From: Nocardioides sp. WS12
GTDB lineage: Bacteria; Actinomycetota; Actinomycetes; Propionibacteriales; Nocardioidaceae
Direction: 5' to 3'
Assembly (NCBI RefSeq): GCF_014108865.1
Contig: NZ_CP053928.1
Span: 3,472,001-3,536,000, forward strand
DNA: 64,000 nucleotides
Part shown: one piece after another, positions 19,401-27,823 of the stretch
How the letters are laid out: every line of letters begins with the position of its first letter
How positions within the stretch are numbered: the stretch's first letter is position 1
The notes under the pieces: model-generated
The model's input: the letters and a program-made list of their open reading frames with translations, nothing else
Told to the model about the DNA's origin: nothing
Databases searched by the model: none
Program-made: the position numbers and the translations under genes

Positions 19401-20880
19401 GGCCGACCTCACCGAAGTTGTTGGTCTGGAAGGCGTTGGTGATCGTGAAGTTCCCGGTCGGAGCGAGCAGCTCGCCCTCGCGAACTTCGCGGTCAGCAAC
19501 AGCCGTCGGGTACGCAACCGCACGCGGGGTGATCGTGCCGAGCGAGGACTGAAGTTCGGTGACTCCCCCGGCCGCGGGAACAATCTGGGTCAGGCTGAAG
19601 AACTCGGCGATCGGGCCGGTGACGCGGACGGAGTCGCCCACCTGGACGCCCGCCGGGATGTTGGCGTTCGTCGAGCCGCCGTAGACGAAGATGCCATCCG
19701 AAGCACCCTCGGTGTCGGCACCCGGAGTCTGGATGTAGAGGCCGTTGAATCCACCCACCGGGTAGGCGGCGGTCACGACGCCCTCGGTGGTCTTGATCTC
19801 CGTCCCGGAGTTGTTGTCGGAGCCCGCGAACGGCGAACGAGCGCCGGTCCCCTGGAGGGTGGCGATCGGAGTGATCTCGAGGGCCGCGTTGACCGTGATC
19901 GTGAAGGTCGCCGTGGCGCTCTCGGCGGGCTCGGCGTCATCGGTCGCCGTCACCGTGATCTCGACCGGCGACTCGGTGATCGCGGTCGGTGTACCGGAGA
20001 TCTGGTTGCCGGTCAGCGTCAGACCGGCGGGCAGGACACCCGAGGTGACCGCCCACGTGTACGGCGACGTGCCGCCCGTGGCGGCAAGGTTGATCGGAGC
20101 AATCGGGGTGTCGAGCGTGAAGGTCTTGTCGCCCGGGTCGGTGGCGACCAGCGGGTCCGGCACGACCACACCGCCCGTCGTGATGCTGATGTTGTCGATT
20201 CCGACCAGCTCGTCGTTGCCGACAGCGTTCGTCGTCATGACGCGGACGTAGACCTCGCCCTGCCCATCTGCGGCCGACGGGAGGTCGACATCCACCGGCG
20301 TGACCTTCGTGGCCGCAGACCCGTCGGTGGCATCCGCGACATATCCGCTCGGAAGGTTGGTGAACGAGCCGGTCCCACCGATGCGGTACTGCACGGCAAT
20401 CTGCTGGACCGCGTTGTCCGCGCCCGCATCGAGGTCACGCGCGTCGAACGCGAAGTTCGCGCCGGACTGGCCGGTGAGGTTCAGCCGGAAGGCGACGTAG
20501 GGCGCGTCTGCAGAGCCACTGCCCTGGATCGCGATCGAGTCTCCCTGGACCTCCAGGACACCGCCAGCGGTGGCCGTCGCTGTCGCGTTCGCAGTCACGT
20601 CCGTGTCGTTGGGGAGAGCGCTCTCGCCCAGCAGCGTCTGTGGGTCGGCAGCTGTCGTGGTCGTGATGTCCTGACCCAGATATCCCTGAACCCCAGCGAC
20701 GCCCGACCAGTTGTCGTTGACGGTGATCAGACCGCCGTCCGACCAGTTCTGGGTGTACGGGAACGAACCGATCCCGGTCGACACGTCCGCCTGCACGGGA
20801 GTGGGCACCAGGGCCGTCAGGCCCGAAATGGCCAGGGCCGTGCCGAGGGATCCGAAAAAGAACTGCTTCGCTGAACGCAT
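13468..20880 (-). CDS. Giant secreted ExeM/NucH-type endonuclease fused to two 5'-nucleotidase modules
   Basis: 2,470 residues from ATG 20880, where a signal peptide begins (MRSAKQFFFGSLG ... VPTPVQA); codons upstream of this ATG do not fit. Domains in order: beta-sandwich (about 30-250); putative Ig domain with PAGLTLTGNQISGTPT (255-350); OB-like NucH region (355-600); endonuclease/exonuclease/phosphatase domain (about 613-988) with IATFNVLNY, GDFNSYTMEDP and SDHNPE; nucleotidase 1 (998-1543) and nucleotidase 2 (1642-2178), each with GTNDFHGRL, GNHEFD, GHTHLAYNC and NPGGLR, each followed by the same beta-sandwich; two Ig-like repeats at the C-terminus. It should hydrolyse extracellular nucleic acid to nucleosides and phosphate. 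No LPXTG signal is seen. The usual family member is far shorter. Confidence 0.9.
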   Translation of the reverse strand: MRSAKQFFFGSLGTALAISGLTALVPTPVQADVSTGIGSFPYTQNWSDGGLITVNDNWSGVAGVQGYLGQDITTTTAADPQTLLGESALPNDTDVTANATATATAGGVLEVQGDSIAIQGSGSADAPYVAFRLNLTGQSGANFAFDARDLDAGADNAVQQIAVQYRIGGTGSFTNLPSGYVADATDGSAATKVTPVDVDLPSAADGQGEVYVRVMTTNAVGNDELVGIDNISITTGGVVVPDPLVATDPGDKTFTLDTPIAPINLAATGGTSPYTWAVTSGVLPAGLTLTGNQISGTPTAITESPVEITVTATDDAEPAESATATFTITVNAALEITPIATLQGTGARSPFAGSDNNSGTEIKTTEGVVTAAYPVGGFNGLYIQTPGADTEGASDGIFVYGGSTNANIPAGVQVGDSVRVTGPIAEFFSLTQIVPAAGGVTELQSSLGTITPRAVAYPTAVADREVREGELLAPTGNFTITNAFQTNNFGEVGLAYGDGPLKQPTEFVDDDDMAGLTAIDAENASRAVTLDDGSTTNYLGTQATKALPVPWLTQGAGANPSPPRVGAGITFHAPVVLDFRNSVWKFQPQGQVTTNGAAVATFEDTRAQNLAPAAVGGEIKIATFNVLNYFNTTGEAYVAAGPLQNPPLNLHCTYFSDRGPGGDNGTDASDRIGNNECGTIGVDGVKVGNGPRGAATAASLARQEEKLAKAIVAMDADVIGLEEVENSIKLPGEANRDDALARIVELISALEPAAGWKFVKSPGEAVTGAAVGEQDVIRPAFIYKSTAVATVGQSDILFGTTEFANAREPLAQAFKKVGGLDSDAFAVIVNHFKSKGDNGSPVPPATGDNANSPYFGAFNGDRTRQATRLVQFANDFAADRDIDAVFLAGDFNSYTMEDPIHVLETGGFTPVESDDASDESYSFSGFSGSLDHVLANEAAEALVTGADIWEINANEAISFQYSRYNYNVTDFWQPNLPFATSDHNPEVVGLDLPDGTEPDYKEIQVLGTNDFHGRLLPDGGNAAGAAPYATAIEELRTENPNTIFVAAGDLVGASTFESFIQDDEPTIDALNAMGLEVSAAGNHEFDRGYADFEGRIRDRADWEYIAANLDYADSIAEPDQLAETWKKTIDGVEIGFVGAVTEDLPALVNPAGIQGVTVTDVVDATNAAAATLKAEGVDLVVLLVHEGSATTECNSPTFTDPATVWGNITQNTSADVDAIISGHTHLAYNCKYTVDEWVTDGRDVTMRPVVSAGQYGTNLNKLVFKFEGDDLAVVTQEVLPTAGVGYAADPDVQAIVDAAVDFADEAGSEVLGQMNGPFKRASYNPSGNPTENRGGESTLSNQVAEVQRWATDAAGIETDIAFMNPGGLRADMAGTINGDLRDLTFRQAADVQPFANTLVNLKLTGAQLETVLEQQWQRTALGGVPSRPFLRLGVSEGFTYTYVESPETVSVPNSAPVQTFRGEVTGMWLNGEPIDAAQVYSITVNSFLGGGGDNFWELANGTNKVDTGKVDLEAMVEYMDQYDAANPLPVDHSQRAVEIDRGDQAAAVYVPGDTVTFDVGSWAMSASGDAQDANLQVKLGDEVLGSFAVNNTVGSTPYDSYGTASVSFVLPESIGNGVQELTVYGPTTQTSVPVFIEVDDVEDIQILGTNDFHGRLLVDESPADATCATVLCPASVLSGTVKQLRSENPNTVFVAAGDLIGASTFESFIQNDEPTIDVLNEAGLDVSAAGNHEFDQGYEDLVGRVQSRADWEYIAANVDEPEGRDDLAETWTKEFGDVKVGFVGAVTEELPSLVSPDGILGVTVSDIVDATNAAAEALKADGADLVVLLVHEGSASTTCTSPQFTDENTVWGNITQNVSADVDAIVSGHTHLAYNCSFPVSEWQSEGRAVTERPVVSAGQYGQNINKLVFSVDGSTGDVVAKTQSIMALTASSPKDPAVEAIVNEAKAVAEVQGGVKIGELEAPFNRARITGSTDPNRGGESTLSNLVAEVQRWATEKPESGDAQIAFMNPGGLRSDMAGQLNGDVRELTYKAAAVVQPFANTLVNMNLTGAQIETVLEQQWQRTTGGTVPTRPFLRLGASDGFTYTYVETPVTVSGVATFQGEVTGMWLNGEPLDPATSYSVTVNSFLGSGGDNFREFANGTGRADTGKVDLAAMVDYMAAFAATEPLAVDYRQRAVEVEFPVDAPSGYEPGATVNFAVGSWTMSNPDDVKDTAVTVKLGEDTLGTFPLDNTIGTERYDPYGTAAIAATLPGDLAAGNVDLTLVGAQTGTSIIVPITVVEPEPTEVVNNTVPVITGTAKVGAQLTGTAGTWTPADVEVAYQWLAGGVEINGATTSTYTPVVADLGKVITLRVTASAEGLLDGVATSAPTAAVAQGTIVNTSLPTVSGTAKVGNKLIATAGTWTPTPASVSYQWLADGVPISGATGSILQLKGPLAGKRISVRMTARATGYTDALAVSAATAPVVKGKGN

Positions 20881-21029
20881 CGCGCTACTTCCGAGGGTGG
20901 GGTCGTCAAAGCGGCAAGACCGCAACGCGTTGCCCGAGAAAGCTGGCGATACGGGGGGAAGAAGCCCCGACCTTAAACCGGGAACCCCGTCACCTGACAA
21001 GCACCTGAGGAAAACTCACGCAACGATTT

Positions 21030-21047
21030 GGTGAAGAATCGGTGCAA
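21030..21047 (-). promoter_or_regulatory. PHO-box-like direct repeat upstream of the exoenzyme gene
   Basis: On the minus strand TTGCACC-GATT-CTTCACC resembles two 7-base PhoP half-sites (GTTCACC) at 11-base spacing, with 5/7 and 6/7 matches. It lies about 150 bases before the start of the nuclease/nucleotidase gene. Tentative. Confidence 0.3.
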
Positions 21048-21112
21048 ACCCTCAGGTGGAACCGGAGGGATCCCCGACCCACCGCCCCCTGCGCGGAGGA
21101 CTTCCCGACCGG

Positions 21113-21748
21113 CTAAACAGCCTTGCGGATGTCGTGGCGCTGCTTCCAGACGTCACGGAAGAACTCGTAGCCGGACCAGAGGGTCAGCAGGAACGCCGCC
21201 GCGAGGAACACGAGGGCGACGCCGTAGGTGATCTCGCCGGGTACGTCGAGCCAGCCATCGACCTCGAGCAGGGGCAGGCTCAGGAAGCCGAGTGCGAACG
21301 CCTGGGCGACGGTCTTCCACTTGCCGCTCTGCGCGGCAGCGATGACGACCGCCTTGAGCACCGACAGGCGCAGCAGGGTGACGGCCCACTCCCGGACCAG
21401 GACGACGATGGCGATGGTCCACATCCACCAGGTGTCCATGATGATCGCGAGGCCGATGAAGGCCATCCCCGTGATCGCCTTGTCGGCGATCGGGTCGGCG
21501 ATCTTGCCGAAGTCGGTGATCAGGTTGTGCTTGCGCGCGATGTCGCCGTCGACCTTGTCGGTCACCATCCCGACGAAGAAGATCCCGAAGGCGACGGTGC
21601 GCCACAGGACGGAGTCGCCGCCGTCGTACAGGAGAGCCCAGCCGAAGAACGGCACCAGAATGATCCGCAGCGTGGTGAGCGCGTTGGGGACGTTCCAGTT
21701 GCTCGGCTTCGTTGCGGCCGGCACGACCGGGGCGTTGGACTCGCTCAT
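21113..21748 (-). CDS. pgsA: CDP-diacylglycerol--glycerol-3-phosphate 3-phosphatidyltransferase
   Basis: 211 residues with several transmembrane segments. The CDP-alcohol phosphatidyltransferase motif D-G-x2-A-R-x8-G-x3-D-x3-D is present in [20 protein letters not shown] followed by PIAD. The enzyme makes phosphatidylglycerolphosphate in the inner membrane. Actinobacteria carry several CDP-alcohol transferases, so pgsA versus phosphatidylinositol-type specificity rests on the conserved position beside rimO and ftsK. The start overlaps the rimO stop by 4 bases (21745-21748). Confidence 0.9.
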   Translation of the reverse strand: MSESNAPVVPAATKPSNWNVPNALTTLRIILVPFFGWALLYDGGDSVLWRTVAFGIFFVGMVTDKVDGDIARKHNLITDFGKIADPIADKAITGMAFIGLAIIMDTWWMWTIAIVVLVREWAVTLLRLSVLKAVVIAAAQSGKWKTVAQAFALGFLSLPLLEVDGWLDVPGEITYGVALVFLAAAFLLTLWSGYEFFRDVWKQRHDIRKAV

Positions 21749-23196
21749 GCCACTCCTTCAACGGGTTCGGCAATCAGGTCGACGCCATCGCTTGCAACGA
21801 CGATCGCCTGGATGAAGTCACCCACCCGCGCGTCCGGCACTCCGAGGACACGGGTGGTGCCGTCGACCTCGGGCCCCTGCTGGGCGGCGCGGCCCTCGAC
21901 GGTGCCGTCACCGGTGCCATCGGGGTCCACCTCCTCGATGAGGACCTCGACGACGGTGCCGATGCGCTCTTCGGCGCGGTCGGTGGTCAGTTCGGTGACC
22001 AGGTCGGTGACGTGCTGCAGGCGGGCGCGGATCTCGTCGTCGTCCAGCTTGCCGTCGAACGTCTCGGCCTCGGTGCCGTCCTCGTCGGAGTACCCGAAGA
22101 CGCCGGTGACGTCCATACGGGCGGCGACGAGGAAGTCACACAGGGTCTGCAGGTCCTCCTCGGTCTCGCCGGGGAACCCGACGATCACGTTGGAGCGCAC
22201 TCCGGCGTCCGGGGACAGGCTGCGTACCTGGTCGAGCAGGCCCAGGAAGCTCTCCGGGTCGCCGAACCGGCGCATCCGGCGCAGGACCGAGGCGCTCGCG
22301 TGCTGGAACGAGAGGTCGAAGTACGGCGCCACGCCAGGCGTCGTCGCGATCGCCTTGACCAGGCCAGGGCGGGTCTCGGCGGGCTGCAGGTAGGACACCC
22401 GCACCCGTTCGATGCCGTCGATCGCTGCGAGCTCGGGGAGCATCGTCTCGAGCAGGGTCAGGTCGCCCAGATCCTTGCCGTACGACGTGGAGTTCTCCGA
22501 AACGAGGAAGACCTCCTTGACGCCCTGCTCGGCGAGCCACATCGCTTCCTGCAGTACGTCGGAGGGCCGGCGGCTGACGAACGAACCGCGGAACATCGGG
22601 ATGGCGCAGAACGTGCAGCGCCGGTCGCAGCCGCTGGCGAGCTTGAGGGGAGCCATCGGGCCACCGTCGAGCCGTTTGCGCAGCGCGGAGCGGCCCGGGA
22701 TCGCGACTTCCTGGCCGGCGTCGGCGGGACGCTCGACAACGGCCTGGCGGTCAGCAGGGCTGATCGGGAGCAGCAGGCGCCGGTCCCGGGGCGTGTGCGG
22801 GTGCTGCTTGTCGCCGGCGAGGATCGAGCGCAGGCGTCCGCCGATGTCCTCGTAGTCGTCGAAGCCCAGTACGGCGTCAGCCTCGGGCAGCGAGTCGGCA
22901 AGCTCCTCGCCGTACCGCTCGGCCAGGCAACCGACCGCGACGACGGCCTTGACCTTGCCGTTGCCGTCGGACGTCTTGAGGTCCGAGGCGGCAAGCAGCG
23001 TGTCGATCGAGTCCTTCTTGGCCGCGTCGACGAACCCGCAGGTGTTCACGACGACGGTGTCCGCGTCCTCCGGGTCGTCGACGAGGACGAAGCCGTCGGC
23101 CGCCAGGCGGCCGGCAAGCTCCTCGGAGTCGACGTCATTGCGGGCGCACCCGAGGGTGAGCAGGGCAACCGAGACGGGGGCGGGAGTACTGGTCAT
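21745..23196 (-). CDS. rimO: Ribosomal protein S12 methylthiotransferase RimO
   Basis: 483 residues of the MiaB/RimO family. The N-terminal domain carries cluster cysteines in [12 protein letters not shown] and [11 protein letters not shown]. The radical SAM motif CxxxCxxC is in [19 protein letters not shown], and the C-terminus has a TRAM-like region (about 415-480). [11 protein letters not shown] is the RimO rather than MiaB form. The enzyme methylthiolates an aspartate of S12. The stop is coupled to pgsA, and the gene lies downstream of the RodZ-like gene in what looks like one operon with ftsK. Confidence 0.93.
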   Translation of the reverse strand: MTSTPAPVSVALLTLGCARNDVDSEELAGRLAADGFVLVDDPEDADTVVVNTCGFVDAAKKDSIDTLLAASDLKTSDGNGKVKAVVAVGCLAERYGEELADSLPEADAVLGFDDYEDIGGRLRSILAGDKQHPHTPRDRRLLLPISPADRQAVVERPADAGQEVAIPGRSALRKRLDGGPMAPLKLASGCDRRCTFCAIPMFRGSFVSRRPSDVLQEAMWLAEQGVKEVFLVSENSTSYGKDLGDLTLLETMLPELAAIDGIERVRVSYLQPAETRPGLVKAIATTPGVAPYFDLSFQHASASVLRRMRRFGDPESFLGLLDQVRSLSPDAGVRSNVIVGFPGETEEDLQTLCDFLVAARMDVTGVFGYSDEDGTEAETFDGKLDDDEIRARLQHVTDLVTELTTDRAEERIGTVVEVLIEEVDPDGTGDGTVEGRAAQQGPEVDGTTRVLGVPDARVGDFIQAIVVASDGVDLIAEPVEGVA

Positions 23197-23242
23197 GTCC
23201 GCCCGAGCCTACCGGCGGAGCGCCCCCGGCCGGGATTCGTCG

Positions 23243-25105
23243 TTACCTGGCCACGAGGGTCTTGGCGACGTCGACGCCGGTCTCCCCCAGCGCCTTGGCC
23301 TTGTTCTTGCCCAGGGCGTAGGTCACTGAGCCGTCAGAGCTGGTGATCCGGATCGGCGGCACGACCCTGAGCTCGGTCGTCTGACCGAACGCAAGAGCAC
23401 CGTCGAACACGATCTCGCCGGCACCGTCACGCACATTGAGGGTCGCGCCGCCGCCGGCGGCTGTCAGCGTCAGTTTCACCGGGTCGCCCTTGGCGGCCGC
23501 GGTGTCGGAGACCCCGCCGCTCTGGTTGAGCACCGGGGTGTCGCCGACCGGGGCCGGACCGTCCATGACGAGCCGGGCGATCGACCAGATCAGGATCGCG
23601 CCCATCACGGCCGCAATCAGCACCGACCAGTTGCGTCCGCCACGGGTGCTGCGGATCGCGCCACCGGCGCCCGTGGCGAGCTCGGACTCGAAGACCCGAC
23701 GCGGGTCGACGGGAGCGTGGGCGTAGGTCTCGTCGTACGACGCCACCAACGGCGCTGCGTCGACACCCAGGACGCGGGCCAGGGTGCGCAGGTGCCCACG
23801 GGCGTAGAAGTCGCCGCCACACGGGCCGAAGTCGTCGACCTCCATCGCTTCGATGACGTGGGGCCGGATCCGGGTGCGGTCGGAGAGCTGGTCGATCGTG
23901 AGCCGCAGGCGTTCCCGGGCGGCAGCCAGGTCCGGGCCGATGATCGGCTGTGCGGACGGTCGCACCGCAAGGTCGTCCAGGACGACGGTCATGGTGTCGC
24001 CCGGCGCTGCGTACGACGCCGCGGAGTCCTCGAGCGGGATCCGGGCCGTGACGGGCCGGTCGACCTCGACGCGCGCGGACAGCACGGTCGGGCGACCCGG
24101 TGCGGGCGGCTCCCCACCCTCGTCGTCGTGCCAGTCACCGCGCAGGCCGTCGCGCGGGTCGCGGCGGAACTCCTCGGGGGGCAGCACGATCTCGTCGGTG
24201 TTCTCGACGTCCGAGGGGTCCTCGTCGAGCACGATCTCGTCGGTGCTCTCGACATCGGTGTCGTCGTCGGTGTCGTTGGACGGGGCCGACCATCCGCGGA
24301 TCTGGGCCAGGCGCGAGCGCAGACGGCTGACGTCGGACTCGGCCGGGTGCACCTCGGTCACGGCGCGGGCATCGTCGTCGTCGTCCACGGCGAGGCCGCC
24401 GTCCTGGTCGAAGGCGTCGTCGGACTCCTCGTCGCTGCGCGTGCCGGGCACGACACCAGCGAGTCCCGCCGCAACACGAGCGGCGATCCCGTGACGCTCG
24501 GCAGCCGAGCCGACCTCGTCGTCATCGCGGTACAGGTCGCTGAGGTTCGGGATCACGTCGCGACGGGTCTGCGGCTGGTCGTCCAGGCCGGGAACGACCT
24601 CCACCACGTCGGCGCGGCCGTCAGCCAGTTCGGCGAGAACGTCACTGAGCGAGGCCAGCGGTGCCCCGGCGATCCGGGTGGCGAGGGTCAGCGGAACGAC
24701 GAGCTGGCGGTCGTCGTACCCGTCAACGAGGAGGTGGCCGTCGCGCAGGCCACGGCGGGGCAGGTGCTCGAGGCAGTCGATCTCGGGCCAGGCAATCCCG
24801 CGCCAGCGGGCTCCTTCGCGCACCCGCACACCGCGCGGGTCGGCGACGAGCAGGGGCGCGCGGCTGTCCGCAAGGGAACCGAGGTGGACGATCGTGACGA
24901 GGGCCAGGATGCCGAACAGCAACCAGTCGAGACCGGTGCCGTCGGTGAAGGCACGGACCGCGAAGGCGACCGTCAGCAGCGCCGCGAGCCCGCCGATCAG
25001 CGCGGACAGGGTGACGTTGCGCCGAACCTCGACCTGCTGTTCCAGGTCGGATGCGGTCGAGTCCGAACGGTCGTTGTCGTCGGTCTGGTCGAGGTTGTCG
25101 GTCAT
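23243..25105 (-). CDS. RodZ-like membrane protein with HTH domain and DUF4115-like tail
   Basis: 620 residues from ATG 25105. Two N-terminal transmembrane segments (about 32-75) lead to a PH-like strand region, a long acidic, probably disordered stretch (about 190-370, with repeated TDEIVL), a RodZ-type helix-turn-helix (LAAARERLRLTIDQLSDRTR and DDFGPCGGDFYARGHLRTLA), one transmembrane segment (WSVLIAAVMGAILIWSIARL) and a C-terminal beta domain. RodZ links MreB to the cell-wall machinery, but the extra N-terminal membrane part is unlike E. coli RodZ. It sits 5 bases after ftsK. Division or morphology role is inferred. Confidence 0.75.
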   Translation of the reverse strand: MTDNLDQTDDNDRSDSTASDLEQQVEVRRNVTLSALIGGLAALLTVAFAVRAFTDGTGLDWLLFGILALVTIVHLGSLADSRAPLLVADPRGVRVREGARWRGIAWPEIDCLEHLPRRGLRDGHLLVDGYDDRQLVVPLTLATRIAGAPLASLSDVLAELADGRADVVEVVPGLDDQPQTRRDVIPNLSDLYRDDDEVGSAAERHGIAARVAAGLAGVVPGTRSDEESDDAFDQDGGLAVDDDDDARAVTEVHPAESDVSRLRSRLAQIRGWSAPSNDTDDDTDVESTDEIVLDEDPSDVENTDEIVLPPEEFRRDPRDGLRGDWHDDEGGEPPAPGRPTVLSARVEVDRPVTARIPLEDSAASYAAPGDTMTVVLDDLAVRPSAQPIIGPDLAAARERLRLTIDQLSDRTRIRPHVIEAMEVDDFGPCGGDFYARGHLRTLARVLGVDAAPLVASYDETYAHAPVDPRRVFESELATGAGGAIRSTRGGRNWSVLIAAVMGAILIWSIARLVMDGPAPVGDTPVLNQSGGVSDTAAAKGDPVKLTLTAAGGGATLNVRDGAGEIVFDGALAFGQTTELRVVPPIRITSSDGSVTYALGKNKAKALGETGVDVAKTLVAR

Positions 25106-25110
25106 CTGGC

Positions 25111-27726
25111 TCACGCCTCCCCCTGGATGGTCATGATCACTGCGTCGATCTCGTCGGGCTTGACGAGGACATCGCGCGCCTTGGAGCCCTCGCTGGGTCC
25201 CACGACGCCCCGGCTTTCGAGGATGTCCATCAACCGGCCGGCCTTGGCGAAGCCGACGCGGAGCTTGCGCTGCAGCATCGAGGTCGAGCCGAACTGCGTG
25301 GACACCACGAGTTCGATCGCCTGGATGACCAAGTCCATGTCGTCGCCGATGTCGTCGTCGAGGACCTTGCTGGCCGCAGGGGCGGCGGTGACGTCCTCGC
25401 GGTAATTGGGTTCGAGCTGGCCCTTGCAGTGCTTGACGACCTGCGCGATCTCCTTCTCGGTGACCCACGAGCCCTGCACACGTATCGGCTTCGATGCACC
25501 CATCGGGAGGAAGAGACCGTCACCCTGACCGACGAGCTTCTCGGCACCGGGAGTGTCGAGGATGACGCGGGAGTCCGCGAGGCTGGAGGTCGCGAACGCC
25601 AGTCGGGACGGGACGTTCGCCTTGATCAGACCGGTCACGACGTCGACCGAGGGCCGCTGCGTCGCGAGCACCAGGTGGATACCGGCCGCACGGGCGAGCT
25701 GGGTGATCCGGACGATCGAGCTCTCGACGTCGCGCGGCGCGACCATCATCAGGTCGGCGAGCTCGTCGACGATGACCAGCAGGTACGGGTACGGCGTCAG
25801 CACGCGCTCACTGGCGGCGGGTACCTCGACCTTGCCCTCGCGAACGGCCTTGTTGAAGTCGTTGATGTGGCGGAAGCCGAAGTTCGCCAGGTCGTCGTAC
25901 CGCATGTCCATCTCGCGGCAGACCCACTCGAGGGCCTCGGCGGCCTTCTTCGGGTTGGTGATGATCGGGGTGATCAGGTGCGGAACGCCTTCGTAGGCGT
26001 TCAGCTCGACCCGCTTGGGGTCGACCATGATCATCCGCACCTCGTCGGGCGTGGAGCGCATGAGGACCGAGGTGATCATCGAGTTGATGAAGCTCGACTT
26101 GCCGGAGCCGGTCGCACCGGCGACCAGCAGGTGCGGCATCTTCGCGAGGTTGGCGACGACGAATCCGCCCTCGACGTCCTTGCCGAGCCCGGCAATCAGC
26201 GGGTGGTGGTCGTTGCGCGCGGTGTTGGAGCGGAGCACGTCACCGAGGGAGACGATCTCCTTGTCCGTGTTGGGGATCTCGACACCGACCGCGGACTTGC
26301 CCGGGATCGGACTGAGAATCCGCACGTCCTCGGAGCCGACGGAGTAGGAGATGTTGCGCTGGACGCCGAGGATCTTCTCGACCTTGACGCCGATGCCGAG
26401 CTCGATCTCGTAACGCGTGACCGTCGGTCCCCGCGTGTAGCCGGTGACCTGGGCGTCGACACCAAACTCGTCGAGGACGGTCTGCAGACGGATCACGACG
26501 TCGTCGCTGGCCTTGGAGCGCGCTCGGTGCGGGTCGCCGGGCTTGAGGGCCGCGGCGTCCGGGAGCGTGTAGACGATGTCGCCCGAGAGCGCGAGCTGCT
26601 CGACGCGCTGCGGCAGGTCGGCATGCGGGGGCGGCTCGACGTCACCGTCGTCGTCCGCAGCTGCCGACTTGGCCAGGCGGCGCGCGATCAGCGCGTTGGA
26701 GCCGGCCTCCGGGTCGAGGGGCTCGTCGTCGACGAGCGGGATGTCGATCGGCTCCATGAGCGCCATCGACTCCTCGACGGTGAGCTCGTCAGCGGACTTC
26801 TTGCCGCGACGCTTCTTCTTGCCGTCCTCGGCCAGCAGCGGGGTGTCGTAGGCGGGGTCGCCCGTCCGCTCGAAGGTGTCGCTGAGCCGGATCGGCTGCG
26901 TGGCGTCCGCGTCGTCGTAGTCGTGGTGACGGCCGGTGAGCATGTCGCCGAGCTCGCGCAGGCGGTCGGGTACGCGGTAGAGCGGCGTGGCCGTGATGAC
27001 CAGCACGCCGAAGCAGGCCACCAGGGCCAGCAGGGGTACGACGAGCGCGGGTGAGCGCAGCAGGTCGAGCAGGAGCGCGGAGACGACGTACCCGATGGCG
27101 CCACCGCCCTCGCGCAGGGCGGAGGTGTCGCCCTGGACGGGCTCAGGGCTGCCGTTGGCGATGTGGACGATGCCGAGCAGGCCGAAGGCGAACGCCGCCC
27201 AACCGATGATCTGGCGTCCCGCCGGACCGTTGCTGACCGGGTCGCGCATGACTCGCCAGCCGGCGAGCAGGACGAGTAGCGGGACGAACCAGCCGATCTT
27301 GCCGACCGTGCCGGAAACCGCGGCGCGGGTGAAGTCCATGACGCCACCGGGGACCTCGAACCACACGGCGGAAGCGATGATCAGCGCCAGGCCGCACAGC
27401 AACAGGCCGAAGCCGTCGCGCCGCTGCTCGGGCTCGATCTCGCGGGCGCTGTGGCCGATGCCGCGGGCCACCGCTCCGATGGCGTGCGCGAACGCCAGCC
27501 AGATCGCAACCACTCCGCGTCCGAGCGCGACAAACGCCCGGGCCACGGGTCCGGGCCCATTGCGAACGGCGCGCGGGGCCGGTCGCCGGGCCGCGGTCTT
27601 CTTGGCCGGTGACTTCTTGCTGGTCGTACTACGTGATCGCGAGCTGGCTGTCTTCTTCGCGCCCGAGCGTGAAGAAGGGGTGGTCCGGCTTCGCGACGCC
27701 GTCGGGGAAGACGTACGGGTCGCCAT
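25111..27726 (-). CDS. ftsK: DNA translocase FtsK/SpoIIIE
   Basis: 871 residues from ATG 27726 (a GTG at 27732 is an alternative). A Lys/Arg/Ser-rich N-terminus precedes four transmembrane segments. The motor domain has Walker A GATGSGKSS and Walker B YLLVIVDELADLMM, and the C-terminal gamma domain with a winged helix (VSTQFGSTSMLQRKLRVGFA) recognises KOPS-like sequences. FtsK pumps chromosome ends through the division septum and helps dimer resolution. Neighbours match the conserved actinobacterial order with pgsA and rnj nearby. Confidence 0.95.
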   Translation of the reverse strand: MATRTSSPTASRSRTTPSSRSGAKKTASSRSRSTTSKKSPAKKTAARRPAPRAVRNGPGPVARAFVALGRGVVAIWLAFAHAIGAVARGIGHSAREIEPEQRRDGFGLLLCGLALIIASAVWFEVPGGVMDFTRAAVSGTVGKIGWFVPLLVLLAGWRVMRDPVSNGPAGRQIIGWAAFAFGLLGIVHIANGSPEPVQGDTSALREGGGAIGYVVSALLLDLLRSPALVVPLLALVACFGVLVITATPLYRVPDRLRELGDMLTGRHHDYDDADATQPIRLSDTFERTGDPAYDTPLLAEDGKKKRRGKKSADELTVEESMALMEPIDIPLVDDEPLDPEAGSNALIARRLAKSAAADDDGDVEPPPHADLPQRVEQLALSGDIVYTLPDAAALKPGDPHRARSKASDDVVIRLQTVLDEFGVDAQVTGYTRGPTVTRYEIELGIGVKVEKILGVQRNISYSVGSEDVRILSPIPGKSAVGVEIPNTDKEIVSLGDVLRSNTARNDHHPLIAGLGKDVEGGFVVANLAKMPHLLVAGATGSGKSSFINSMITSVLMRSTPDEVRMIMVDPKRVELNAYEGVPHLITPIITNPKKAAEALEWVCREMDMRYDDLANFGFRHINDFNKAVREGKVEVPAASERVLTPYPYLLVIVDELADLMMVAPRDVESSIVRITQLARAAGIHLVLATQRPSVDVVTGLIKANVPSRLAFATSSLADSRVILDTPGAEKLVGQGDGLFLPMGASKPIRVQGSWVTEKEIAQVVKHCKGQLEPNYREDVTAAPAASKVLDDDIGDDMDLVIQAIELVVSTQFGSTSMLQRKLRVGFAKAGRLMDILESRGVVGPSEGSKARDVLVKPDEIDAVIMTIQGEA

Positions 27727-27785
27727 GCTCACAACCTACCCACAAGTCACACCAGCCACAGGGACCACAGGCTGGTGTGTCGGGC

Positions 27786-27810
27786 TTGACCTTGCACCAA
27801 GGTGCAGGGT
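27786..27810 (+). promoter_or_regulatory. MerR-type promoter/operator
   Basis: TTGACC (27786-27791) is followed by the dyad CCTTGCACC-AA-GGTGCAGGG (27790-27809) placed where MerR proteins bind between -35 and -10. It precedes a membrane protein gene and merR, which are coupled, so autoregulation is likely. The -10 is not clear. Confidence 0.65.
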
Positions 27811-27823
27811 CCACGGTCTCTCC

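Noticed and set aside
13441..20874. Plus-strand open frame of 2,477 codons opposite the giant exoenzyme gene
   Set aside because: It is a mirror of the true gene in a high-GC region: Arg/Asp/Gly/Val-rich, no domain, no ribosome site. The minus strand has a signal peptide and complete enzyme motifs.
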